From positions 53,239,053 through 53,303,052 of the forward strand of contig CM060732.1 of the NCBI GenBank assembly GCA_030704615.1: 64,000 bases of DNA. Reading direction: 5' to 3'. Made by a program: the position numbers and the translations under genes. Of this stretch, positions 1 through 10,300 are shown piece by piece. The notes below the pieces were generated by a model that was not told where the DNA came from, did not search any database, and saw only the letters and a program-made list of their open reading frames with translations. Origin of the DNA: Takakia lepidozioides. Taxonomy: Eukaryota > Streptophyta > Takakiopsida > Takakiales > Takakiaceae. Position 1 is the stretch's first letter, and each line of letters opens with the position of its first letter.

Positions 1-131
1 ACTACCATTACTCTTCTAAACCCGGTTAACTGTTTCCAAGTCCCGGAAAACCACTTCTGAGCTGTCTACCAGCCTGCACTCCGAAACCACTTTTTCTTTC
101 TCCCGATGGATTTCTTCTCGATCTCTACTTC

Positions 132-485
132 ATGCCAATGATCCACATCATCTCATTGATAGGATTAGTTTTTATGGCACTGGTAGCCGTAACGCAGCCC
201 ATTGAAGGTGTGAACTTTCTAGTTCCTGGCAGTGATCAGAACTGCACAATGCCTTCAATTTCCCAAGAGCAAACAGCGCACAGCCTCCCTGCAGATGTGA
301 TTCCACCACTCGTTCCATGGAGACGGACTGCACTGACAAAAATCTTGAACCAACCCAAGAGGGGATACACAGTAGCAAACATCAGGAACATAACATTGGT
401 ACAGACTTTGTCCACAACAAATTTCAAGCCTAAGTTTTCGCTTGAAAGGGCAGCTGAAGGCATTCTCCGGAACTCCAAACAATGA
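132..485 (+). pseudogene. Small secreted protein, frameshifted copy of the gene at 39069-39437
   Basis: The 117-aa ORF starts with a signal-peptide-like segment (hydrophobic residues about 5-20, then TQPIEG). It is the inverted-repeat partner of the 122-aa ORF at 39069-39437 on the minus strand. Two regions differ by indels. About 50 bases in the middle carry several indels that net to a multiple of three, so the frame is lost and regained. Near the end, a 5-nt deletion after the codons for EGI shifts the frame, so the protein ends ILRNSKQ and not in the SGTPNNDGN tail of the other copy. That tail is still readable in the shifted frame. I infer this is a decaying copy. The product family is not recognised. 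Confidence 0.5.
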
Positions 486-2281
486 TGGCAATTAGTTGCA
501 CAACTCACAGAACCATCTACTACAATTTCAGTACTGAATCTGCTGGACTTGAGGATTTTCTACTAAGTGTAAGAACATCTAAAATTCTAGACCCAATGTC
601 GTGTTGATACTAAGGGATGTCATTACCTCTACTGTATGTACTAGAATATCAAAGATACTGGAGACACACAATTTCTTGAGTCAAGTAGGCATAACTGAGG
701 TTGACGAAAGATGCAAGTGACGTAACATCCACTCAATCCCATGTTCTTTTCCCTCCAATCTGAACAAAGTGTGAACTTGGAGTTCACTTCTTAGCATCTC
801 TTCACATCAATTGGTAAAATGTGAAAAACATGTCCTGACCTCTACTTACTACCTGTCCCTGATGCATAGTGGTCTTGTACAAACACATGGAAATTCACTA
901 GTATAGGAATTCACAAGTTTGAACGTTGTTCCCAGATTATTGCAAAAATCTCACTTGCTCCTTTGATGCACACATCCACAGAAACCTGAGCCAGAAAGGC
1001 ACTGCTTCAAGGCTCTCAAACTGAATAAAGAGACATCTCTCAAAAGTCTCCATGTGGCTGAAGCCCCTATTAGACGGAATCAGAATGTTTTCCATGTCCT
1101 CACCATCATGCCCGCAGATGCAATATAGTGGTTCTCTTTCTCCCAGCAGAGGCCATATTTATTGTACACAGGTTGGCATCCATAGTTTGCACTTTAATCT
1201 AGTGGCCGGTGTGCTATAGAGAGACTGAACAGAGAAGGGGGAGCATTTTCCTGCATCCAAGTATAGGGGTAACCTCTGACCTTGCTTATGCCGGGTGGAA
1301 CTTCAGTAAGAGTGTCAATTCGAAGGTTTTCAACCTGTGCTCCCCAACCCCATCACCAGAAAACTTTTAGATCAAAATTGTGTCTATCAGAAAGCTGAAC
1401 GATGCCAGCCAGAGCCAGCTTGACCCTTGAAGACTTGGATGCCATACATCCCAATTTGGTAAGCAATGTGTGCAGCCATGGCTACCATCTACTTTTTGAC
1501 CACAGTGCCTAACCACTGGCCATCTGTACGAAGCTTTGAGGAAGAGGCTAGTAAAAAACAATAAACCCAGAGCACCGAACTAAGTAATGTGCTCATCCTA
1601 CCTTCCCTATGTGTCCATCTCTTTATTCGCCCAGAAACGGTTGGCAACTCAGTGTCCAAAGCAGGTTCCCCTTGAGCATCATAGACCCTGCCAAATATAT
1701 CCTGCAAAATAACCAACCCCTCTCCTTGAACAGATCTACCCATGACTGAGTGTGGGGAACATAAAGGGTCTCCCTGGATGTACATACATATCTATTTCTA
1801 GGACTACAACCCAATCCTTTGGGTTTCATGATGTTGTGAAAACTAAAACTTCATCATGTAAACTGAGCAATGGCATTGCTCCCGTGGACTTAAAGAAGGG
1901 GTTAGTCAACATGAAATTGAAGAGATGACCATCACTCTGAAGAGGAATGAGACCTTGTCAAAGTGAACGTGGGGGAGTGCATGAATGAGGACAAGAAAAG
2001 TGGGGAGAGAGAGGGGGATGGAAGAGGCTTCGGAAGAGAAAGTGAGAGTCACCAAGAGTGGCAGCTAAGTGAGACAAAGTCTAGCATGATCCACATTACT
2101 CGCATGGGAAGAGCAGGACTCTACACACCGCATTGTAGACCTGTTGCTTCGCAGGGTTGGTGGCCTTCCCAGTGATCCGGAAACACCTGGCACCCTATGA
2201 AGTGCCCCCAGTTACTGTTGTCTGTCCCTCTGCATCAGGTATTACACACCATAACCTACTCAGTTGAGAAAGGATGCAACT

Positions 2282-2513
2282 CCCTGATGGAACTGATGCA
2301 GAACCCAATCTCTCACTCGAGTCTTCCACTATGAGGATCAAAAATGCTTGGCAGCTTACCTGCACGAGGCCTTCACCCTTAGACAATCCCTCGAGCAATA
2401 GTTTTATTTTGGCTCTGGTTTTGTTTCCTCTCTCATGTTTTTTTCCATTTTGTCCCATAAGCTCTATGAGCTTTGCACGGACGTTATAAAGTACCATTTC
2501 ATTTCATTTCATT
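2282..2513 (+). mobile_element. Left-arm-specific insertion ending in a (TTTCA)n tail, possible non-LTR retroposon 3' end
   Basis: Comparison of the two arms shows homology stopping after TGCAACT at 2281 and resuming at TCTTCTGAACTC near 2514. The right arm has a different ~170 bp at this spot (31887-32056). The left block ends in about three TTTCA units after a pyrimidine-rich stretch. A short tandem-repeat tail is typical of some non-LTR retroelement 3' ends. No coding sequence or clear target-site duplication is seen. Confidence 0.35.
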
Positions 2514-3058
2514 TCTTCTGAACTCACTGTTGAAGTACATAAGTGCACACACATAGGGTCACGACACCCCAGCTGATCATGTGGCTGCACAGCAATGGTC
2601 CAATCATCATGGGCAGAACCCCTGGAGATATATTAAAACCCCAGGATTTCCACACTTCTCCTGTGAGATTGGTGTATGAAGTCACATCTGATCATCTCAG
2701 GCTGTCTAAAACCGCTGGTATGGATTAGAGTTTGCTCAGAAATTTGATTAAATTCTTCACATGATCAACACTTAGGCAAAAATACAAATGTCACAATAGG
2801 AAATGGGCTGAGCAGAAATTGGCAATGCCCTCAGTTAAGTGTAGAGTGTAACCACACCAGCACTTCACAGATTCACATGCAAATGCGCAGGCTATCAATA
2901 ACAAATATTTACTGCCCTGACTTCATCATTTAAACTCTACTTACTTCCTTGCCAGTGGATGTGCAGACATTGATGTCCTCGCAACATATGAGATGACAAG
3001 TGCTGACCTTTTCACACTGAAGTTTGAGGTAGCGCATTGCAAGCATGCAACAGCAGGT

Positions 3059-5287
3059 TTACCAGTAATCCCCACAGGAACAAACCCCATCTTGGAAGTG
3101 GTGGAAGCGGTAGGCATCCCGTACAACAACCATTCGCCCAACGATCTTTGAGATAACTTTGGTGACAGCGTGGCAGTCACCACAAACTCTAAGGTTCTTG
3201 ATAACACGGATAGGCATCCCAGGGGATGTGCTGATGAGCCCAAAAGCAATAGCAAGCCTCTCACTGTGGTAGCAAAGAGACGATTCCTTGTGCTCCTCCT
3301 CCAAATCATGCAATACAAAGGGCGTGTCAGGCACATACCCCCCCACCTTCATCTGCTCACTCAATCTCTTCAGCTCCATATGGATTTCCTCAATTTGTGG
3401 ATGTGACCTGTCATCTACAACAAATGTATGTACCAGGTTTTCCACTTCAATGCAGCTCTGTCCTGGCTCCTTTCTGACTCCTTGGTCCTCCATCATCTTT
3501 CTGACCTTCGCTTTATCATCCCACCTGCCAGCTCCAGCATAGACGTTTGATAGCAGCACATAGGCTGAACTGTTCTTTGGATCACTTTTCAGAATATTAT
3601 TTGCTGCACGTTCTGCTACTTCCACATTGCCATGAATTCTGCAGGCACCAAGCAAGGCTAGCCACACCAAAGCACTTGGTTCCAGTGGCATTTTGTTAAC
3701 GAGTCCCTCTGCCTCATCTAATTGCCCTGCACGACCAAGAAGGTCTACTATACAACCAAAATGCTCCACTGTGGGAGTGAGGCCATAATCTTGACTGATG
3801 GAATTAAAATAGTGACACCCTTCATCCACTAGACCGACATGGCTGCATGCAGAGAGAACAGACGTAAAATTGATACCATCTGGCTGGAAGCCTTCCTGTT
3901 GCATTTCTTCAAATAGTTTAATGGCTTCCCTCCCATACCCGTGCTGAGCACATCCAGCAATTATGGCACTCCATGATACCACATTTCGTTGTGCCATATT
4001 ATCAAACACTTGACGTGCATCCTTCATGCTCCCACATTTCGCATACATGTCAACAAGAGTATTCTCCAGAGTGATATCTGGCACAATTCCACTCTTGCTG
4101 ATGTCAGAAAGGACCCTCTTTCCTTTTTCCAGGGCTCCCAGGCTGGCACAAGCATTTAGAATGCAAGTGAACGTAACCCTGTTGGGCATCACCCCTTCCC
4201 CTTGCATTTGCTTGTAGACCTCAAGAGCCTCCCTACCAAATCCATGCTCGGCGTAACCTGCAATCATGGCACTCCACGAGACCACATTTCGTTTAGCCAT
4301 ATTGTCAAACACTTGGTGTGCATCCTTCATGCTCCCGCATTTGGCATACATGTCCACAAGGGCAGTCTCCAGAATGATATCTGGCTGAATTTTAGCTTTG
4401 ATGATGTGAGCATGGACTTCTTTGCCCTTTGCAAGGGCTCCTAGGCTGGCACATGCTTTGACAATACAAGTGAACGTGACTCTGTTGGGCATCATCCCTT
4501 CCCGTTGCATTTTCTCATAGATCTCAAAAGCCTCTCTACTACACCCGTGCTCAGCATATCCTGCAATCATCACACTCCATGAGACTACATTCCGTTTGGA
4601 CATTTTATCGAACACTTTCCGTGCATCTTTCATGCTTCCGCATTTGGCATACATGTCAGCAAGGGCAGACTCCAAAATCATATCTGATGCAACACGCTCT
4701 CTGATGAGGTCCGCATGGACTTCTTTGCCCTTGACCAACTCTCCTAGGCTGGCACACGCGTTGATAACGCAAGTGAATGTGACTCTGTCAGGAGTCAACC
4801 CTTCCAATTGCATTTGCTGATAAAGCTGTAAAGCCTCCTTAGCATAGCCCTGTTTAGCATATCCTGCTATCATTATACTCCACGTAAACATATCTCGTTC
4901 AGGCATCTCGTTGAACACTTGGTGTGCATCCACCACACTCCCACACTTAGCATACATGTTGAGAAGAGTACTGAGCACAAAGATGTTTGGCTTGAATCCA
5001 GTCTGGATAATGTGGGCATGCACCTGCTTTCCCTCTGCTAGGGCTCTCATTTTAATGCACTCCTGCAAGACACAGACATAAGTATTGGAGTTTGTCTTAG
5101 CGCCTTGGTGGTTCAAACTGTATACTGCCTCTTTCAGTCGTTCTGCCTTACACAGTGTCCTTATCTTCCCACAAGTGCCAGAAGGGACTTTCTTGACTTC
5201 ATCTCTTGGTCCTGTTTCAAAAGCAGTAGTGATGGTGGAGGTGCTTTTAGCGTCAACAAACAACTGACCATGATTTAACCCTGCCAT
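3059..5287 (-). CDS. PPR protein, PLS class with E/E+ and DYW domain (organellar RNA editing factor)
   Basis: This intronless 742-aa gene reads on the minus strand. Residues 1-65 form a low-similarity N-terminus, possibly an organelle targeting region. PPR motifs follow from about 70 to 545, with MYAKCGS landmarks at residues 111, 212, 313 and 414, a strict 101-residue period made of P-L-S triplets. An E/E+ region covers about 550-645 and a DYW domain 649-742. The cytidine-deaminase zinc motif is intact (H674-S-E676, then C702-GD-C705) and the protein ends CGDYW. Proteins of this class bind one organellar transcript by their PPR array and deaminate C to U in mitochondria or chloroplasts. The target cannot be read with confidence. 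The stop codon lies only ~140 bp from the inverted-repeat border. The start is the first ATG of the long frame; no closer alternative is favoured. Confidence 0.95.
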   Translation of the reverse strand: MAGLNHGQLFVDAKSTSTITTAFETGPRDEVKKVPSGTCGKIRTLCKAERLKEAVYSLNHQGAKTNSNTYVCVLQECIKMRALAEGKQVHAHIIQTGFKPNIFVLSTLLNMYAKCGSVVDAHQVFNEMPERDMFTWSIMIAGYAKQGYAKEALQLYQQMQLEGLTPDRVTFTCVINACASLGELVKGKEVHADLIRERVASDMILESALADMYAKCGSMKDARKVFDKMSKRNVVSWSVMIAGYAEHGCSREAFEIYEKMQREGMMPNRVTFTCIVKACASLGALAKGKEVHAHIIKAKIQPDIILETALVDMYAKCGSMKDAHQVFDNMAKRNVVSWSAMIAGYAEHGFGREALEVYKQMQGEGVMPNRVTFTCILNACASLGALEKGKRVLSDISKSGIVPDITLENTLVDMYAKCGSMKDARQVFDNMAQRNVVSWSAIIAGCAQHGYGREAIKLFEEMQQEGFQPDGINFTSVLSACSHVGLVDEGCHYFNSISQDYGLTPTVEHFGCIVDLLGRAGQLDEAEGLVNKMPLEPSALVWLALLGACRIHGNVEVAERAANNILKSDPKNSSAYVLLSNVYAGAGRWDDKAKVRKMMEDQGVRKEPGQSCIEVENLVHTFVVDDRSHPQIEEIHMELKRLSEQMKVGGYVPDTPFVLHDLEEEHKESSLCYHSERLAIAFGLISTSPGMPIRVIKNLRVCGDCHAVTKVISKIVGRMVVVRDAYRFHHFQDGVCSCGDYW

Positions 5288-7348
5288 CCTGCATGAGCCA
5301 AGAGTCCTTCAGCTATCAACCCCTGCACACAACTTACATAAAATAAGCTCTAGACAATTAAAAGAACTATCTCTTCAGGCACACCATGACAACAGTTACC
5401 GAACTACTGTAGTTATCTACTTTGGGTATATCTGTTCTGAATGTATCTGTTTGAGTTGGAACCCTTGAATTATCATCAACACAATACCAGGTGCATTCTC
5501 GACTCTGAGCCCCCTGGTATACATGAACACTCTTACCATCAAGAGATCTGCTCGACCTTGTATCATGGCAACTAGCTCAGCTTTCACCCAAGGAGGGTTT
5601 GAGAAATTCTCAATCCAAAGAACCTCCTTTGTGCACTTATATCTGAAATCGGGTGATCTTGGACTTCTCTGTGAAAACCGCGTGCAGGCAGCTGAGCAAA
5701 TAGTGTTAACCACAGGACTGTTTGACCAACAACCAAAGCTCCACAAACACTGCTTCAATTAACAGGCCAGTTTTGAGCAGACCAACCGTAGTTGATTAAT
5801 CATGGGCTTGGTCAGCCATGAGAACTCCGGGGATGTGTGATTTCCAAGGACTTTAATTGTCTTGAATCAAGGAAGCTGAAAACCATTGTTCAGCTTACAC
5901 CATACCAGCTGCACTCAAAAAAAGAGAACCTCACCTTATCAGACCTGTTGCCGGGCCACCACTGGGAAGGATCTCACATGAATTCCTCCCAGAGCCGTTC
6001 TATGCTTGTTGCTTGTCCTGAATGCAAAGACCACTTACATAAAGATCTTTCACAGCTCCTTATTAAGGGAGTGGGAGCCTGATTGAGGACTCTGACTCTC
6101 TCTCTCTCTCCTCCTTAAATGTGTTTCCGTCCAAATTGGGGCACAAGGCTGCAGCAAACAAAGTCTTCATAACTTACCACTCTCTTTCTCGATCTCTGTC
6201 AATTGCCCCACGTCCATAGTATGGACTCCTTTTATCAAAAAGCCATGTCGCAGCCATGTGTTGCGGCTCTACTGGTTAAAGGACAGGTCACATAATCTAC
6301 GCCGCCAATGTGATCAACGGTATAACGAGTGTAAAGTGTATCATACGCTCTTCAGATACGACGGCTACATAACTTAACTTCATCTGTGAGAGGCAAGGCA
6401 ACATGAATGCATCACAGATGAACCATTTGCAGCTTTGGAAGGTCTGTTACTGGACTTGTGATCAAGGGATCTCGGATACCGGAAGAGAAATTGTGAGAGT
6501 TGTGATTGTGGGCGTGGATCTGAGCATCGCTAGTGAGAAATGAGAATTGGGTTTCGTGTGAGCGTGTTTGCGTTTGGAGAAAAATGTGCGCGTGCTTCGG
6601 ATGATGGTGACGTGATTATTAGGGGAATGTGACAGCCTTCGTCTGTGTTCAGATCAAGTTGAAGGAACTTGCATTGGGGTTTGCGAACACCTTGCTGAAG
6701 ACGTGTCTTCGTGTGAGTTCTTGGGCAACTTTGACACCTGCTGCGAGAGTGCTTAAGGGATTGAGAATGAAAGGAATCTCGACATGGTAGCCAAGCTGAT
6801 CGAACCGGGAGCATTGGTGTTTATGCATTTCAAGTTGAGGACAAGCCAAAACGATTATCGTTGAGTTGGGTTGTCACATGTGAACCCTAGTGCATACTAG
6901 AGGGGGGGGTGGGTTTGGGGATTTAGTGCTTGATAGAGCGCCAAACCTTTAGCCTTCCATACCGTCTTTTCATTCGACTGATGTCAATTGCAGAAAGTTC
7001 TTTATGGTGGTGTGGAATGCCGACCAACTAATGCAACTGGACCCAGTTATGTGTAGCACCAAAGGGTGGGGCATAGAACACAATTGGTGTTGGACATTGC
7101 ATGTTGGGAGATTTCGAATCTATACAGGTGTTCGTGTAATTGTGAGCCCGCATGTGTTTTCGGATTAGAACTCTTGTACTTCTTGATATTTCTTGCATGT
7201 GTGCTGAGTTACTCATTTTTTGTGGGAAATGCAGTGTTTTCAACTTATGCGCACACTTCAGAAATCGGAATTTTGATTTTGACTGCGTTGAATTTGCTGG
7301 GCCACCAGTTTAGGATCTCCCCACCAGTTCATCACGTTGATTGTGGCC
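5288..7348. other. Intergenic, no gene recognised
   Basis: Short ORFs occur on both strands (for example 5417-5758 and 6530-6814) but none resembles a known family or shows a splice pattern. A CT dinucleotide run lies near 6099-6116 and a G run near 6903. The last part presumably holds the NBS1 promoter and 5' UTR; I cannot place a TATA box. Confidence 0.5.
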
Positions 7349-10300
7349 ATGGTTTGGCTTCTAAGAGCTGTCCATGCCTCTCTTGGTGCGCTCCCTTCCT
7401 CCCTCTCCTTTCTCCCTTCTTGGGGCTTACTCTGGTGGGCTGGAACTCCCTAAATGCCCCCTGGAAGTTTAGGAATAAGTACCCCACAGGGTCTGTGTCC
7501 TAAAGGATATCTCATAAGCAGCCTTCCCAGGGAACTGCAAATTAGATTGTCATCATCAATTTCTCTCCCTTGTCTTTGTCTTTATGTCATTTGTGTATCT
7601 TTTACAATACCTTCTGCACTATGTTCTAGCTGTAAAGAACAATCTGATTGCAAGGGTAACTTCCAGGTGTGTTTGCTGGGAATATGCATGGGTTCTGAGG
7701 TTGAATTAATCCTTGTCCGTGGTCCCACTAAAGCATATTTATTTAGCAATTCCAGTACCAGAGAACTGACTGGCATTTGCACCCTAAGATCTGAGAAGGG
7801 GATCAACTGGAATGATTGGTCCTGTTGAGATGATATGTCTTCTTTGGATGCTACGCTTCTGGCATGCTACCCCTTCATTTTTCAGGCACTTTCTTGGCAG
7901 GATTGTACTCTGTTGAGAAGACTATTGTCATACACTAACGAATTGAGATGCACTTGGGTGGCTGCAGTTCCATCAACATACTATTTCACGTTGCCAGGCA
8001 TCTACACAGTGGGACGAAAAGGTGAAATGTCTTTTCATTATGGTGAAGAAGTAATCAGGATGAGCAATAGTCAAGCTGTAGAATATCACCTTGCTGGTGG
8101 ATTTGAACTTTGGTTGATGCATGTTTATCTAGGTCTATGTGTATACTCTTGTTCTTTCTTTTAGCTTTGTTACTATTACCTTGCGCACACTTATGGCAAA
8201 ATACACTGGCACGGAAGGTGTGGCAAGCATCTTCAAAAAGAAATGGGTGTGCAAATAGACCTTTTCCCAATCCTTTTTCCATCAGTGGTATTTGCATAAT
8301 TGGGGGATTTATGATGATGATGAAAATGTGCGAATGTGCAGATTGCAGCATCACTATTCTATCTGACAAGTCCATATCTCGTGTACATGCCCACCTTATC
8401 ATTGAGGCAGCTAGCACACCAAACAGAGATGTGGAGGAGATCGCTCAAATACCACGCATGCCACTGAGAGTCAAGGACCTCTCCAAATTTGGAACATATG
8501 TCAACAAGGAAACGGTCTCCACACCTGGTTCTGAAGCTATACTTAAAGAAGGTGACCTGGTAACCTTTGGGAACAACAAGACTACTTTCAGGTTGGTGAG
8601 TAACCTTGGGCCTCCTCCCATGTGTTTCGTAACATGTGCAATGCTAGTGCATCTTTGGCCTCTACTTGACTTTCTGCTCACAACCTTCATGTCATTCCAA
8701 GGATAGCAGTAATGTTGGAGGATCTGCAAATTCTGAGGCTTTCTATACCACTCCTTTTTTTTGCAGGGTAGAATTTGTTCCCTTGTATCTGTGTATACCT
8801 TCCCCAGCTAACCAAAGCAAAAGAGATGAGGCCTTCAAGGCTGTGGCTGCCATTGGTGAGCAGGACTTGACCTTGAGGCCTGGTGCAAGGACACAGGCAG
8901 GGATATTCTAGGGCTTGCATATTATGATGATGTTGTCATACTTGTGTTTTCCTCACTGTTGATGTGTTTACTCTCCATCTGCATTCATCTGTGCTTGTCT
9001 CAAAGGGCTACCCGGAATTCTCATTAGCTTTTCATTTAAAGCTGTTTACTGCAATTTGTTATTAGTTTGGCTTTGAAAGCTTATGTGCTTAGATTGGCAC
9101 AAAGTTGAATGTGACTAGCTAGCCCAGTGCATTTGTTACTGCTATAATCATGTGGAACATTGCAGGGGCTTATGCTGTTGAAAAGTGGAAAGAGGATTGC
9201 ACACATGTGCTGGTTGAGGAAGGTTTTGCTGTAAATGAGGTAGTCACAGCAGCTGTCACCTCACGCAAGCCTGTGGTCCAGCTAGATTGGCTCCAGGTCC
9301 ATTCCCTGCCCCCTTTTTCCATAGAGTTCTATGTGCTTGAGCTCTTGACAACTCGAGAAGGATATTGCGTGTAGGACTGTGTCATGTTAGTGTATGTTGA
9401 TCTATGTAAGCAATAATTTGTGATTGCTCCTGTGCACGAGCAGTTCATTTCTGTTTGCTAGTTTCATACCCTGGTAGTTGTGAAACAGAGAACCAGCTCC
9501 AGAAGGGTGTACCACCAGAGGTATGCACAAAGGGGTAGGCATTAGTCAACTGCATGTCCAGGGCATCTCCAGGTGCCTGTGTTGTTAACAGCAAGGAAGT
9601 TTGTAGGGTGGAAGCTGCTCATATGTTTACATTGTTCATCACCGAGTTGACTCTAGACTTCCGTCGATGCTATCTGAGTCTTCCTCTTGGTTGTCAGGCT
9701 ATTGTTGCCCAAAGCTCCCCAAGCAATGATCTCCCTTCTTTGTCCAGGTGAGATGCAAACTCCACACCAATGTAGTCTGGTTTTCGCCACACCCCTGTCA
9801 CGTCGACACCATGGTCTTCCACCACTTAACACTGGTTACGGCTATAGTACAAGGAGGGTATCTTACATAAGCAACTTTGCTTGTTGCTTCAGTAAATATA
9901 AATTGTGTACGGAGGAAAGGTATTTATGTCATGGATGTGTATAGAGTGGCTTTGAGTTTGCGGCGTGCCTACTGATCCCTCTAAACTTCTGACAAAGTGT
10001 TGGGGTTCTCAGTTTTCTTCCAACTTTGATGTTTCAAGGGAGGGAGTCTGCCTTCACTCTCAAGCTTGCAGTACCTCAAGCACGGAAAATCCTGCTGCAG
10101 GGCTACACATTCTTCATCGGACCTCTACAGCTAGTAAGAAGCCTACAGCTTATGGTTGTCACAGAGTGTAGAGAGCATTCTTCACGTGGGAAATGACCAT
10201 GTCATGTTGTTGACCATGATGGCAGTATGAACATGGGGCCAATCTGGTTCTTCTCATTGAAGCTGGTGGTGGATGCGTGGAATTAATTTCCAGCAAATCC

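Larger units (their letters stand above)
1..2917 (+). repeat. Left arm of a large inverted duplication (cut by the window edge)
   Basis: This stretch is repeated, reverse-complemented, at 31531-33445 and 38563-39560. Homology starts within the first bases and ends near 2917, just short of the PPR gene. Bases 1-891 pair with 39560-38563 and 897-2917 pair with 33445-31531. The copies differ by many substitutions and small indels, so the duplication is not very recent. The left arm lacks the ~5.1 kb with the metacaspase that splits the right arm. A 232-bp block at 2282-2513 exists only here. Apart from the small secreted-protein ORF at 132-485 I recognise no product; the ORF at 1963-2175 is also kept in the other arm (32159-32392) but looks like low-complexity, non-coding sequence. 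Confidence 0.9.

Noticed and set aside
1963-2175. ORF conserved in both arms (NVGECMNEDK...)
   Set aside because: Conservation follows the repeat as a whole; the protein is low in complexity and charged, with no start-codon agreement between copies.
7066-7503. 145-aa ORF with hydrophobic stretches upstream of NBS1
   Set aside because: It overlaps the NBS1 first exon in another frame and lacks a recognisable membrane-protein pattern.
7835-8164. ATG at 7835 as the NBS1 start (MSSLDATLL...)
   Set aside because: It adds about 47 residues unlike any NBS1 N-terminus. The spliced start MVWLL at 7349 gives the family's usual length and opening residues.
9480-9525. Possible extra NBS1 exon reading SYPGSCETENQLQKGVPPE
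   Set aside because: Its phase does not join exon 4 to exon 6, whereas the 50-nt exon at 9698-9747 fits both sides.
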